From positions 20,038 to 84,037 of the forward strand of contig JAJVIG010000009.1 of the NCBI GenBank assembly GCA_022072145.1: DNA of 64,000 nucleotides. Reading direction: 5' to 3'. Made by a program: the position numbers and the translations under genes. The notes beneath the pieces were generated by a model. That model was not told where the DNA came from. It saw only the letters and a list, made by a program, of their open reading frames with translations, and did no database searches. The first letter of the stretch is position 1; the number at the start of each line of letters is the position of its first letter. Below are positions 50,947 through 61,154 of the stretch, in pieces. The stretch is from Pseudomonadales bacterium (GTDB taxonomy: Bacteria; Pseudomonadota; Gammaproteobacteria; Pseudomonadales; UBA5518).

Positions 50947-51843
50947 TCAGTTCGTGCCCGCGGAGCGCGAGCGTGCGCTGTGGCGCCACTCCCGGATCAG
51001 CAGGTACACGAAGAAGATTCCCATCACGACGCCCATCGCGAGGCCCACGAAGATCGAATAGTCGAACAGGTAGCTGTCCGAAGCCGGATCGTAGACCGTG
51101 CAGAACAGGCGGAACTTGTTCGTCATCCGCTCGAAGAAACCATCGGTGATCTTCTCGCCGTAGAGCAGACGCTTGATCGGTTCGATCAGCAACGGCGTGT
51201 CGTAGTCGAGGCCGTAGACCTGGCGACGCACCACGCCGTCGGCGTCGAGGATAGTTGTCTGCAGCAGGTGGTCGAAGCCGCCGCCGGCAGGGCGGAACTG
51301 GAATCCCAGCTCGCGCGCGAAGGCATCGATCGTCGGCGCATCGCCGGACAGGAAGTCCCAGTGGACCGCGGCCACCTTCTGCGCCTTCGCGAACTCGCGC
51401 ATCGCCTCGGGGGTGTCGCGCACGGCGTCGAAGCCGAGCGTGACCACCGCGAAGCTGTCGATGCCGAGCACTTCCTGCGCGCGCTCGATGACCTCCGCGA
51501 GGTGGCGCGTGGTGGTGGGGCAGATGTGGTAGCAGCTGGTGTAGATCAGGCTGATCACCAGCGGCTTGCCGCGGTAATCCGCGAGACGACGCGGCGTGCC
51601 CTCGATGTCCCTGAACGTGTAGTCGCCGACCGTGCGACCGAGCGCCGCCTGGCTGGTCGCCAGTGCCAGGTCCCGGTCGAAAGGTGGTGTCGACGGCTCA
51701 GGCGGAAGGGGCGAGCCCGGGTGCGCATGGCTGGAGCCATGCGCTTCGGTCGGCGCGTGCGCGCCGCCGTGTGACTGCGCGTTCGCGTGCCAGCAGTAAA
51801 ACGTCAGCAGAGCCGAGAACAGTACCGATACGACGGGTTTCAA
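50947..51843 (-). CDS. SCO1/SenC-like copper protein with C-terminal membrane anchor
   Basis: A 298-residue protein. Signal peptide (1-22), a His-rich segment (SHGGAHAPTEAHGSSHAH, 24-41), the thioredoxin-fold SCO domain with CYHIC (C104, C108) and distal His (H192, GGFDHLLQ), and a C-terminal helix (about 268-288) with a basic tail. Both copper sites suggest delivery to the CuA subunit encoded upstream. It is 6 bases downstream of the heme O synthase gene. The norSY-senC order known from ammonia oxidisers is similar. Confidence 0.88.
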   Translation of the reverse strand: MKPVVSVLFSALLTFYCWHANAQSHGGAHAPTEAHGSSHAHPGSPLPPEPSTPPFDRDLALATSQAALGRTVGDYTFRDIEGTPRRLADYRGKPLVISLIYTSCYHICPTTTRHLAEVIERAQEVLGIDSFAVVTLGFDAVRDTPEAMREFAKAQKVAAVHWDFLSGDAPTIDAFARELGFQFRPAGGGFDHLLQTTILDADGVVRRQVYGLDYDTPLLIEPIKRLLYGEKITDGFFERMTNKFRLFCTVYDPASDSYLFDYSIFVGLAMGVVMGIFFVYLLIREWRHSARSRSAGTN

Positions 51844-51849
51844 CAGCGA

Positions 51850-52707
51850 TCACCTGGCGAATACGTCCACCATCGCGGCGAGCAGCACCGCCGACAGCTG
51901 GACCAGTGAGGCGACGAAGCACTTCAGTGCCGCTTCGCGCGTCGGGGATGCGACGAGTTGCACGCTGCGATGGATGAAGTAGGCTCCGCCCGCGAGCGCA
52001 CCGGCCAGATAGATCCAGCCCATGTCGAACAGGAACGGCAGCAGCGACACCACGCACAACACGACCGTGTTCAGGAGAATGATGCGCGCGGCCGCGGCGT
52101 CGCCCTTGACCACCGGCAGCATGGGCACGCCGGCTGCCTCGTAGTCCTTGTGCAGCACGATCGCGAGCGCCCAGAAATGCGGCGGCGTCCACAGGAACAG
52201 CACGACGGCGAGCAGCGCCGATTCCGGACTGAAGCCCGGATTAGCGGCGGCGGCGCCCGCCAGCACGGCGAAACTGCCGGCCGCGCCACCGATCACGATG
52301 TTCAGCGGCGTGCGGCGCTTCAGCCACAGGGTGTAGATCACGCCGTAGAAGAATGCCCCCATGAACACATGGAAGGCCACGGCGAGGTTGAAGACCCATC
52401 CGGCCAGCGAGACCGAGACGAGCAGCAGGGCGGCGATCAACCCGAGCCAGCGGCGGTCGGGGTTCGCGGCACCGGTAACGAAGGGGCGCCTGGAGGTGCG
52501 GGCCATCTTCGCGTCGAGGTCATGCTCGGCGAACTGGTTGAAGGCACCGGCAGCAGCCGAGGCTCCCAGCACCACGAGGGCCAGGAGCAGCAATTCGGGG
52601 GAAGACAGGCGAACGCCGGGAGTGACCACGTAACCCGCGACCGCGGTCAGCGCCATCAGGGCACCGATGCGCAGCTTGAACAGATCGATGATCTCGCGGT
52701 GGGTCAT
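51850..52707 (-). CDS. ctaB: Protoheme IX farnesyltransferase (heme O synthase)
   Basis: A 285-residue UbiA-type prenyltransferase that makes heme O from protoheme. The first Asp-rich motif NQFAEHDLDAKMARTSRRP is intact, as is the second region with HKDYEAAGVPMLPVVKG; about nine helices are present. The start at 52707 gives MTHREIIDLFKLRI; the upstream ATG would add an unrelated Pro/Arg stretch. Its place between the catalytic subunit and SenC indicates that the enzyme made here uses heme O or A. Confidence 0.93.
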   Translation of the reverse strand: MTHREIIDLFKLRIGALMALTAVAGYVVTPGVRLSSPELLLLALVVLGASAAAGAFNQFAEHDLDAKMARTSRRPFVTGAANPDRRWLGLIAALLLVSVSLAGWVFNLAVAFHVFMGAFFYGVIYTLWLKRRTPLNIVIGGAAGSFAVLAGAAAANPGFSPESALLAVVLFLWTPPHFWALAIVLHKDYEAAGVPMLPVVKGDAAAARIILLNTVVLCVVSLLPFLFDMGWIYLAGALAGGAYFIHRSVQLVASPTREAALKCFVASLVQLSAVLLAAMVDVFAR

Positions 52708-52789
52708 GCGGGGCGGCTCGCTGTACGGAGTCGTTGAACGAGGGAAAGCCGTCCGGGGGCCGCGGGGCACCCCGGACGGGAGTAGCGTA

Positions 52790-54496
52790 TCAGCTCAGTC
52801 CCCAGGTTTCGGCCAGGAACTTCCAGTTGATGAAATAGTACAGGGCGAAGGCCACGAAGAACACACCGACCAGCACCATGGTGCCCGGGATGGTGATCGT
52901 TCCCATACCGATGTTGTGGTATTTCTCCGCCGGCGGAGCCGCGCGCACCATCAGTGTGCCGACCTTCTCGTTCTCGGCCAGCTTGCGGCCGAACAGGATC
53001 GAGCCGACCACCACACCGATGTACATCGCGCCACCGAGCGCCGCCAGTACCGCCGACAGTCCGTTCAGGCTCATCAGCGTCAACGCGGCTGCCGAGAACT
53101 CGTAGCCGTTGCCGGCGCCGGCGCTCGAGAACAGGATGTCCCAGTGACGGCGCGGTACGCCCAGCGTGCCGGCGCCCATCAGGAACAGCGCCACGCCCGA
53201 CATGCCGGCCGCGAACACGTAGGGCTGCCAGCGCGCCACGCCCTTCAGGATCAGGTCACGGCGGAACAGCACCGGCACCAGCCAGTACGTGATGCCCATG
53301 AACGCCAGCGTGGTGCCGACGACCACCGTGCCGTGGAAGTGGCCCGGAACGTACATCGTGTTGTGGATCACGAGGTTGATCTGCTCGGTACCCATCACGA
53401 CGCCGGTGATGCCGCCCAGTACACCGAAGCCCACCAGCGACAGGAACATCGCCGAGAACACCGGGTTTCCCCACGGCGCCTTGCGCAGCCACTCGAAGAA
53501 GCCCGAGTTCAGGCCGTGTGCACGCTGTGCCGCCTCGATCGAGCCCGGCACCGTCAGGCCATGCACCATGCTCGCCATCACCGCCAGGTACATCGCGTAG
53601 CTGGTGTTGAAGATCTTCCACTCGGCGCTGAGGCCCGGGTCCACCAGCAGGTGGTGGGCGCTGGCGATCTGCAGCACGGCGATGTACAGGAAGAACGCGA
53701 AGCGGCTGACCTTCTCCGACAGCGGCTTGGCGCCGAACAGCAGGGCTGCCGTCAGGTACCAGATCGATACATGGGTGGCCACGTTGATCTGCTGCGAGGA
53801 GTGGCCGAAGGCCCACCAGATCAGGCGGTAGACGCCGGGGTCCACGTGCGAGATCAGCCCCAGGTTCCAGGCCAGCGTCGGGATCAGGATCACCGCGCCC
53901 GAGGCGATGGTGAAGATCGCGATGATGCAGGCCACCAGCGCGCCGAAGCTCACCAGCGGCAGCGAACCCTCGTAGGTACGCTCACCGCGAGCGATCACCA
54001 GCGTGCCCAGGAAGATGAAGCAGTGGATCAGCGCGCCGACCGCGAACAGGATCAGCCCGACGTAGAACAGCGTGTCGGCGGGCAGCGGCACGTACGAGGT
54101 CATCATGACGCTCGAGTTGCCCTTGACCAGCACCGCGTAGTTGTTCAGCAGTGCGCCGACCAGCATCAGGCCGGTCGAGGCCCAGCCGAGCTTCGGCGTC
54201 GCCATGCGGCTGTTCAGCAGCACCGCGGACGCGAAGTGCAGCACCGCCACCTCGAAGAAGATGATCCAGAAGATCAGCACGTTGATGCCGTGACCGGTGA
54301 GGACCTTGTAGAAGGCGTCGGCGGGCAGCAGGTGCACTTCCGGCCAGCGCGTCAGGCCGACCAGCAGGCCCAGCACGCCACCGACGAGCAGGAACACGAC
54401 GGCGAGCACCGCGTTGGCCTTGATCAGGGCCTCGGCGGGGCGGTGGATCTTGAGGCCCGATTCCGGGCAGATTCTGAAGTCTGTGTTGGCGTTCAT
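52790..54496 (-). CDS. Heme-copper subunit I, sNOR/NorY-like nitric oxide reductase candidate
   Basis: A 568-residue, 12-13-helix heme-copper catalytic subunit. Metal ligands: low-spin heme H69 (TGHGINVL), CuB H232 (FGHSSQQI) and H281/H282 (SAHHLLVDP), heme pair H386/H388 (VPGHFHGT). The helix VI motif GHPEVY of oxygen reductases is GHSSQQ here, so the cross-linked active-site Tyr is Gln (Q236). Loss of that Tyr is typical of NO-reducing members. The arrangement CuA subunit - this subunit - heme O synthase - SenC, beside nirS, matches the sNOR (NorSY) type. Automatic labels may read cytochrome c oxidase subunit I. It starts 7 bases after the CuA gene. Confidence 0.82.
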   Translation of the reverse strand: MNANTDFRICPESGLKIHRPAEALIKANAVLAVVFLLVGGVLGLLVGLTRWPEVHLLPADAFYKVLTGHGINVLIFWIIFFEVAVLHFASAVLLNSRMATPKLGWASTGLMLVGALLNNYAVLVKGNSSVMMTSYVPLPADTLFYVGLILFAVGALIHCFIFLGTLVIARGERTYEGSLPLVSFGALVACIIAIFTIASGAVILIPTLAWNLGLISHVDPGVYRLIWWAFGHSSQQINVATHVSIWYLTAALLFGAKPLSEKVSRFAFFLYIAVLQIASAHHLLVDPGLSAEWKIFNTSYAMYLAVMASMVHGLTVPGSIEAAQRAHGLNSGFFEWLRKAPWGNPVFSAMFLSLVGFGVLGGITGVVMGTEQINLVIHNTMYVPGHFHGTVVVGTTLAFMGITYWLVPVLFRRDLILKGVARWQPYVFAAGMSGVALFLMGAGTLGVPRRHWDILFSSAGAGNGYEFSAAALTLMSLNGLSAVLAALGGAMYIGVVVGSILFGRKLAENEKVGTLMVRAAPPAEKYHNIGMGTITIPGTMVLVGVFFVAFALYYFINWKFLAETWGLS

Positions 54497-54503
54497 CGCT
54501 CCC

Positions 54504-55040
54504 TCACTCCACCACGTGGATCTTGCCGAGCATCATGTGATGCCCGATGCCGCAGTATTCGTTGCAGACGATGGAGTACTCGCCGACCTTGTTGGGGGTG
54601 ACGGTCATTACCATGTCGTAGCCGGGCAGTACCTGGACGTTCAGGTTCGCCGGTTGCAGCGACCAGCCGTGTTGCCAGTCCATCGAGGCGAGGTGCAGCC
54701 GGTAGCTCTGGCCCACCTGCAGTTCGAGCACCGGCCACCATTCCCAGAGACGGCCCAGCATGTACACGTCGCTGCCCACCGGCGGCTTGACGACCGGCTT
54801 GCCGTTGTCGGTGCGCACCGTGTACTGGTCCACGCCGGCCTGCACCTTTTTCATGTAGACCTCGGGCGTGGTCTTGTAGGCCTCGCTCGAGAGGTTCTGT
54901 TTGCCGTACACGTGCCAGAACGGCATCATCAGCGTGAGGATGATGCCCCACACGACGACGATCGCGATCCAGATCAGTTCGGCCTTCTCAATCGGTTCTT
55001 TCCACCAGTGCTTGTCGCTGGGAGGTGAAATGCTCGTCAT
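54504..55040 (-). CDS. CuA-containing subunit II of the NO-reductase-like complex
   Basis: A 178-residue subunit with one N-terminal helix (about 21-41) and a periplasmic cupredoxin domain. All CuA ligands are present: H124 (DWQHGWSL) and C159, C163, H167 and M170 in CNEYCGIGHHMM, with the bridging Glu161. It accepts electrons from cytochrome c or a cupredoxin. It is much shorter than subunit II of standard oxidases, as in B-type and sNOR enzymes. It lies between the 49-residue membrane protein gene and the catalytic subunit. Confidence 0.88.
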   Translation of the reverse strand: MTSISPPSDKHWWKEPIEKAELIWIAIVVVWGIILTLMMPFWHVYGKQNLSSEAYKTTPEVYMKKVQAGVDQYTVRTDNGKPVVKPPVGSDVYMLGRLWEWWPVLELQVGQSYRLHLASMDWQHGWSLQPANLNVQVLPGYDMVMTVTPNKVGEYSIVCNEYCGIGHHMMLGKIHVVE

Positions 55041-55125
55041 TGGCTGTTTCTCCTGGTGAGTGTTCCGCAGCGTGATGTCCGGTCACGCGTCGGGTTATTC
55101 TGTGAGTCGATCGCCGTTCCTGCGC

Positions 55126-55275
55126 TCAGGGGTTGGCGATCGGCAGCGACACCAGTTCCATCACGCCCCATACGATGTAAGTGAGCGTTGGAACCGCGAG
55201 GCCGATGAACAGCAGCAGGAAATGGTTATCGAGCACCTTCTGCATGAAGGGCTGGTCCTTGTCGTCGTCTTGCAT
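55126..55275 (-). CDS. 49-residue single-helix membrane protein heading the NO-reductase operon
   Basis: The product begins MQDDDKDQPFMQKVLDNHF and ends ELVSLPIANP, with one hydrophobic helix (about 19-39: FLLLFIGLAVPTLTYIVWGVM). AAGGGG lies about 10 bases before the ATG. It is first in the operon, 85 bases before the CuA subunit, downstream of an FNR-type promoter. Its size and topology resemble small accessory subunits of B-type heme-copper enzymes. It is short enough to be missed by gene callers. Confidence 0.7.
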   Translation of the reverse strand: MQDDDKDQPFMQKVLDNHFLLLFIGLAVPTLTYIVWGVMELVSLPIANP

Positions 55276-55359
55276 CTCTGGGTACCCCTTGTGGCGGTGA
55301 TGGTGGAATCCGGTCGCGAGGCGCTGGGCAAAGGCCCTGCGACAAATCGTCGCAACTCT

Positions 55360-55401
55360 ATCTTAGAAGAGGCGCGTGCGGCAATTTTTGATATGGATCA
55401 G
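55360..55401 (-). promoter_or_regulatory. FNR/DNR-type promoter of the NO-reductase-like operon
   Basis: The box TTGATATGGATCAG (55388-55401) differs from TTGAT-N4-ATCAA by one base. A minus-strand -10 TAAGAT (55360-55365) is centred about 32 bases away, which puts the box near -41.5, the class II activator position. The transcript would start near 55353, about 78 bases before the 49-residue gene. Confidence 0.65.
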
Positions 55402-55477
55402 CACATTCCCGATCGAATCGCTCGGACTTTCGAAGCCTCTACCGGTCGTTGCGAGGGCAGTCGATGCGCAGCGAACT

Positions 55478-55520
55478 TTGATGCATCGCAAGCATTCCCT
55501 CTCCGGCTTTTCGTTATATT
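55478..55520 (+). promoter_or_regulatory. FNR/DNR-type promoter of nirS
   Basis: The box TTGATGCATCGCAA (55478-55491) matches 8 of 10 consensus positions of TTGAT-N4-ATCAA; the right half is weaker. A -10 element TATATT (55515-55520; TATTAT at 55517-55522 is an alternative) is centred 33 bases downstream, so the box lies at about -41 to -44. The leader to nirS is about 75 bases. Confidence 0.6.
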
Positions 55521-55576
55521 ATGACGCAGAGGTTTCATAAGCATAAAGCGTTTTTTGTGGTATTTGCGGTACTTGA

Positions 55577-57331
<1,755 letters not shown>

Positions 57332-57382
57332 TCCACGCGCGCGCCTGAACGGGAGGCCAGGGAAGGCCCGCACCCATCGCTC

Positions 57383-57424
57383 CCCCGTCCGCGTGGTGAA
57401 CAATGCGGACGGGGAGTTCCTTTT
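57383..57424 (+). terminator. Rho-independent terminator after nirS
   Basis: Stem CCCCGTCCGC / GCGGACGGGG (57383-57392 with 57405-57414), 12-base loop, then TTCCTTTTA. It shows that nirS is transcribed as a single gene. Confidence 0.8.
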
Positions 57425-57442
57425 ACGCACAAGGGGTGATCT

Positions 57443-58690
57443 ATGTTCCAAGCACGCAAGAGTCTGCTTGCGATGGCCTGTGCCGTCGCTGTAGCGGGTC
57501 CGGTGGCGCCGGCATTCGCCGCGGAAGCTTCCGGTACGCTGGTCGATGCGATTCGCAACAGCGACCTGAAATTCCATTTCCGTTACCGCTATGAGGACGT
57601 GAACCAGGACAACGCACTCGATACCGCCGAGGCGTCCACGCTGAAATCGCGCCTGACCTTCACCACGCAGGCGTGGCAAGGCTGGCAGGCTCAGGTCGAA
57701 ATCGACGATATCAGCCCGATCGGCGACGACGACTACAACTCGACCAACAACAACGAAACCGGCTATTCGGTCGTGGCCGACCCCGAGGGGACCGAGATCA
57801 ACCAGGCGTGGATCGCGTATTCGGGCCTGTGCGACTCGACGCTCAAGTTCGGACGCCAGCGGGTGCTGCTCGACAACGAGCGTTTCGTCGGCGGTGTCGG
57901 CTGGCGCCAGAACGAGCAGACCTACGACGGTGGATCGATCGTCAACAAGTCGCTCCCCGACACCACGATCACCTATGCCTACGTCTACAACGTGAACCGC
58001 GTTTTCGGTCCCGAGGACGGCACGACGGCCGCGTGGCTGGGCGACTGGGAGTCGGACATCAGCCTGCTGAACGTGAACTACACCGGCCTGAAGGTCGGTG
58101 CCCTGAGCGCCTACGCGTACCTGATGGACATCGACGATGCCGAAGCGCAGTCGAACGAGACCTACGGTCTGCGTTTCGCCGGCAAGCAGGCGCTGGGCAA
58201 GACGGTGAACCTGCTGTACACGCTGGAGTACGCGCGCCAGGAAGACTACGGTGACAACCCCGTGGGTTACGAGGCCGACTTCTACGCGCTCGAGGGCGGG
58301 CTCGCGCTGCCGTACGCGGTCACGCTGACGCTGGGGCAGGAAGTGCTCGAAGGCGACGAGTCGAAGGCAGGCCAGATGTTCCGCACGCCGCTGGCAACGC
58401 TGCACAAGTTCCAGGGCTGGGCCGATATGTTCCTGACGACGCCCAACGGCGGCATCGAGGACACCTATGTCGGTGCATCGGTGGTGTTCGCGGGTATCAC
58501 CGCGGCAGCGGTCTGGCACGATTTCGAAGCCGAGGACGGCAACTCGCCGTACGGCGAGGAACTGGACCTGTCGCTGACGCGCAAGTTCGGCCAGTACCTG
58601 ACCGGCATGCTGAAATACGCGGACTACGACGCGGACAACCTCGCGGTCGATACCCGCAAGGTCTGGGTACAGCTGCAACTGGACTTCTGA
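57443..58690 (+). CDS. Outer-membrane porin, alginate-export (AlgE)-like
   Basis: A 415-residue beta-barrel protein. Signal peptide MFQARKSLLAMACAVAVAGP, cleavage near AFAAE. The barrel shows alternating aromatic strands (FHFRYRYEDVNQD, LKFGRQRVLLDNERFVGGVG, GADYDADN-type acidic turns) and the AlgE-family pattern FGRQ...DNERFVG. It ends VWVQLQLDF with C-terminal Phe for barrel assembly. It follows nirS by 111 bases with a terminator between. It may admit anions or small organics; substrate unknown. Confidence 0.85.
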   Translation: MFQARKSLLAMACAVAVAGPVAPAFAAEASGTLVDAIRNSDLKFHFRYRYEDVNQDNALDTAEASTLKSRLTFTTQAWQGWQAQVEIDDISPIGDDDYNSTNNNETGYSVVADPEGTEINQAWIAYSGLCDSTLKFGRQRVLLDNERFVGGVGWRQNEQTYDGGSIVNKSLPDTTITYAYVYNVNRVFGPEDGTTAAWLGDWESDISLLNVNYTGLKVGALSAYAYLMDIDDAEAQSNETYGLRFAGKQALGKTVNLLYTLEYARQEDYGDNPVGYEADFYALEGGLALPYAVTLTLGQEVLEGDESKAGQMFRTPLATLHKFQGWADMFLTTPNGGIEDTYVGASVVFAGITAAAVWHDFEAEDGNSPYGEELDLSLTRKFGQYLTGMLKYADYDADNLAVDTRKVWVQLQLDF

Positions 58691-58699
58691 GTCCATTCC

Positions 58700-58734
58700 G
58701 GCGTGCGCGGACGTTCGTGTCGCGCACGCCTTTT
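58700..58734 (+). terminator. Rho-independent terminator after the porin gene
   Basis: Perfect 10-bp stem GGCGTGCGCG / CGCGCACGCC (58700-58709 with 58721-58730), 11-base loop, then TTTTCTCTCC. It separates the porin gene from the convergent rhlE. Confidence 0.85.
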
Positions 58735-58782
58735 CTCTCCCTTCGTCTGTTCCTTCTCGCTACGCGGGTGATGATCGCGCCC

Positions 58783-60135
58783 TCACCGTGAGCGCGATGC
58801 GCCGGTACCTGCGCGCGTGGCCTGTCCCTGGCGATTGCCGTCGCGCGGGCTTTGCCGGAAATTCGACTGCGGACGTGGCGTCGCCTGGCCGCCGCTGCCG
58901 CGGCGTGCACCTCCGCCCGAACGTCCGCGCGGCGGCAGCGGCGGGCGCGTGTCGATGTCGGGACCCGCGCTGCGCACCGTCGCTTCCAGCTCCGCCGCAT
59001 CGTCGGCCGACAGCGTCGCGCGCGGCAGCTTGCGCCGGATCAGGCGTTCGATCCCGGCGAGCAGCGGCAGGTCGTCGTCGCCGACCAGCGAGATCGCTTC
59101 GCCCGACATGCTGGCGCGGCCGGTGCGACCGATGCGGTGCACGTAGTCCTCGGGCACGTTCGGCAGGTCGAAGTTCACCACGTGCGGCAATTCCTTGATG
59201 TCGATGCCGCGCGCGGCGATGTCGGTGGCGACCAGCACCTGCGTGCTGCCGTCCTTGAACTCGGCCAGCGCGCGCGTGCGCGCCGACTGGCTCTTGTTGC
59301 CGTGGATCGCCAGCGCGCTGATGCCGCCCTTGCTCAACTGCTCGGCGAGCCGGTTGGCACCGTGCTTGGTGCGCGTGAACACCAGCACCTGGTGCCAGTC
59401 GTGGCGCTTGATCAGCCGGGCCAGCAGATGGCGCTTGGCTTCCTTGCGGACCAGATAGACGCACTGATCGACCAGTTCGGCGGGCGCGTTGCGCCGTGCG
59501 ACCTCGATCTCGAGCGGCTGGTGCAGCAGCGAGTCGGCAAGGCGGCGGATCTCGTCGGAGAAGGTCGCCGAGAACAGCAGGTTCTGGCGCTTCTTAGGCA
59601 ACAGCGCCAGCACCCGCTTCACGTCGTGGATGAAGCCCATGTCGAGCATGCGGTCGGCTTCGTCGAGCACCAGCGTGCTCACCGTCGACAGATCGAGCGT
59701 GCGCTGCTGCGCGTGGTCGAGCAGGCGCCCGGGCGTGGCGACCAGGATGTCGAGCGAACGCGCGAGTCGCTCGACCTGCGGCTGCATGCCGACGCCGCCG
59801 AAGATCACGGTCGATTGCACGGGGGTGTGCTTGCCGTAGACGCGCACCGATTCCTCTACCTGCGCGGCGAGCTCGCGCGTCGGCGTCAGGATCAGCACGC
59901 TGACGCGCCGGCGCGTCAGCGCCCCATCGCGTGCGATCTGCGCGTGGAGCCGCTGCAGGATGGGCAGCACGAAGCCGGCCGTCTTGCCGGTGCCGGTCTG
60001 CGCGCCGGCAAGCAGGTCGCGGCCCTCGAGCACGGCGGGAATCGCGGATTTCTGGATCGGGGTGGGTTCGGTGTAGCCGTGCTCGGCAACGGCACGCACG
60101 ATCGGGTCGCTGAGACCCAGAGCGGAAAAACTCAT
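58783..60135 (-). CDS. rhlE: DEAD-box RNA helicase RhlE
   Basis: A 450-residue RNA helicase. Q motif GYTEPTPIQ (20-28), Walker [11 protein letters not shown] (43-52), DEAD motif [15 protein letters not shown], and HRIGRTGR are all present, plus the RhlE-typical [19 protein letters not shown] start. The C-terminal tail is Arg/Gly-rich ([19 protein letters not shown]) and probably contacts RNA. The start at 60135 has AAGGA upstream. Roles in the family include RNA decay and ribosome assembly. Confidence 0.92.
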   Translation of the reverse strand: MSFSALGLSDPIVRAVAEHGYTEPTPIQKSAIPAVLEGRDLLAGAQTGTGKTAGFVLPILQRLHAQIARDGALTRRRVSVLILTPTRELAAQVEESVRVYGKHTPVQSTVIFGGVGMQPQVERLARSLDILVATPGRLLDHAQQRTLDLSTVSTLVLDEADRMLDMGFIHDVKRVLALLPKKRQNLLFSATFSDEIRRLADSLLHQPLEIEVARRNAPAELVDQCVYLVRKEAKRHLLARLIKRHDWHQVLVFTRTKHGANRLAEQLSKGGISALAIHGNKSQSARTRALAEFKDGSTQVLVATDIAARGIDIKELPHVVNFDLPNVPEDYVHRIGRTGRASMSGEAISLVGDDDLPLLAGIERLIRRKLPRATLSADDAAELEATVRSAGPDIDTRPPLPPRGRSGGGARRGSGGQATPRPQSNFRQSPRDGNRQGQATRAGTGASRSR

Positions 60136-60340
60136 GGATGGTCCTTGAAGGGGTCGACGGCGCGCCGCCCTGGCGGGCGTCAGTCTCGGGCCGGAGGAGA
60201 TTCGTTGGTTCCGGAAGGGGATGCCGGCAGACTGCGGTCCGGCAGGCGGCAGTGTAACAGCGGCACCGGTGCGCACGCCGTGCCGATCGCGGCATTAATC
60301 ACCAGCGTCGCCGCGTGGAAAACTGTCTTGCACGGCGCGG

Positions 60341-60369
60341 TTGACGAAGCGCGAAGGCATCAATATAGT
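60341..60369 (+). promoter_or_regulatory. Sigma70 promoter for tRNA-Arg
   Basis: -35 TTGACG (60341-60346), 17-base spacer and -10 TATAGT (60364-60369). The mature tRNA begins 12 bases after the -10, so almost no leader is made. Confidence 0.85.
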
Positions 60370-60380
60370 ACGCGGCCTTC

Positions 60381-60457
60381 GCACCCGTAGCTCAGTTGGA
60401 TAGAGTACCTGGCTACGAACCAGGTGGTCGGGAGTTCGAATCTCTCCGGGTGCGCCA
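60381..60457 (+). tRNA. tRNA-Arg (anticodon ACG)
   Basis: Seventy-seven bases with encoded CCA. Acceptor GCACCCG pairs with CGGGTGC; anticodon stem CCTGG/CCAGG with loop CTACGAA; T loop GTTCGAATC. The A34 should be edited to inosine to read CGU, CGC and CGA. Confidence 0.96.
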
Positions 60458-60460
60458 ATC

Positions 60461-60492
60461 AAAAAAGCCCAGCCAAGTGCTGGGCTTTTTTT
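60461..60492. terminator. Bidirectional terminator between tRNA-Arg and the NTF2-like gene
   Basis: A symmetrical hairpin: AAAAAAGCCCAGC, loop CAAGT, GCTGGGCTTTTTTT. Runs of A and T on both sides let it act on the tRNA transcript and on the convergent gene. Confidence 0.93.
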
Positions 60493-60530
60493 GTCTTGCG
60501 ACCGGCCGGCCGTCGGCCCGCACCCCAGGC

Positions 60531-61154
60531 TCAGCGTGCGTTGTCGATCTGCACGGTGCCGCGCCAGTAGTAGCAGCGCCAGACGCCGTTTTCCTTGCGC
60601 CACTTGCCCTCGTGGAAGCCGGCCGTGTACGAGATGGTCTTCCAGGTGCCATCGTTTCTGGTCAGGTGACCGTAGTGCGAGAAGCGGTCCTTGCTGGTCG
60701 CGCGGTCTCCTTTGACGGTCACGATGATGTTCGACAGGATCGTATGGCTGGTGACCTGACTCGCCATGTTCCACCCGTTGAACATGTAGCCGATGCCGCC
60801 TTCCATCGCCTGCCCGTTCCATGCCGGGGGGCGATTGTCCTTGCCGACGAAGCGAAAGTTGAAGCTGGGATAGTCGACGACGGCGTCGTCGGTGAAAATC
60901 GAATAGAACTGCTTCGTTCCTGCTTCCCACGATTCCGGCCAGGTCGTGGGGTCGTTGGCGTTGAAATAGGCAGCGTCGGGGTTCGGCCATGTGGGTCCGC
61001 GTGGCCAGTCGAGCGAGTCGGCGTACAGGATCAGCTGGCGCTGGATGGCGAGTTGATCGACCGGCGAGCCGCCATTTTTCGGATCGGCGAGGGCCGCGCC
61101 GACCAGGAACAGCGAGAACAGGATCGATGTCACGGCCGTTATGGTTCTTTTCAT
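60531..61154 (-). CDS. Exported NTF2-like (SnoaL-type) protein
   Basis: A 207-residue protein with signal peptide (RTITAVTSILFSLFLVGAALA, cleavage near residue 23). The mature part has the NTF2-like order: a helix DQLAIQRQLILYADSLDW, an acidic FTDDAVVDYPSF and C-terminal strands RWKTISYT-type with VWRCYYWRGTVQ. The family includes small isomerases, dehydratases and scaffold domains; no function can be assigned. It is monocistronic and convergent with tRNA-Arg. Confidence 0.75.
   Translation of the reverse strand: MKRTITAVTSILFSLFLVGAALADPKNGGSPVDQLAIQRQLILYADSLDWPRGPTWPNPDAAYFNANDPTTWPESWEAGTKQFYSIFTDDAVVDYPSFNFRFVGKDNRPPAWNGQAMEGGIGYMFNGWNMASQVTSHTILSNIIVTVKGDRATSKDRFSHYGHLTRNDGTWKTISYTAGFHEGKWRKENGVWRCYYWRGTVQIDNAR

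Noticed and set aside
52790..54496. Standard aerobic cytochrome c oxidase subunit I
   Set aside because: The helix VI Tyr is replaced by Gln, and the subunit II is the short CuA form without a cytochrome c domain. The neighbours are nirS and NnrS.
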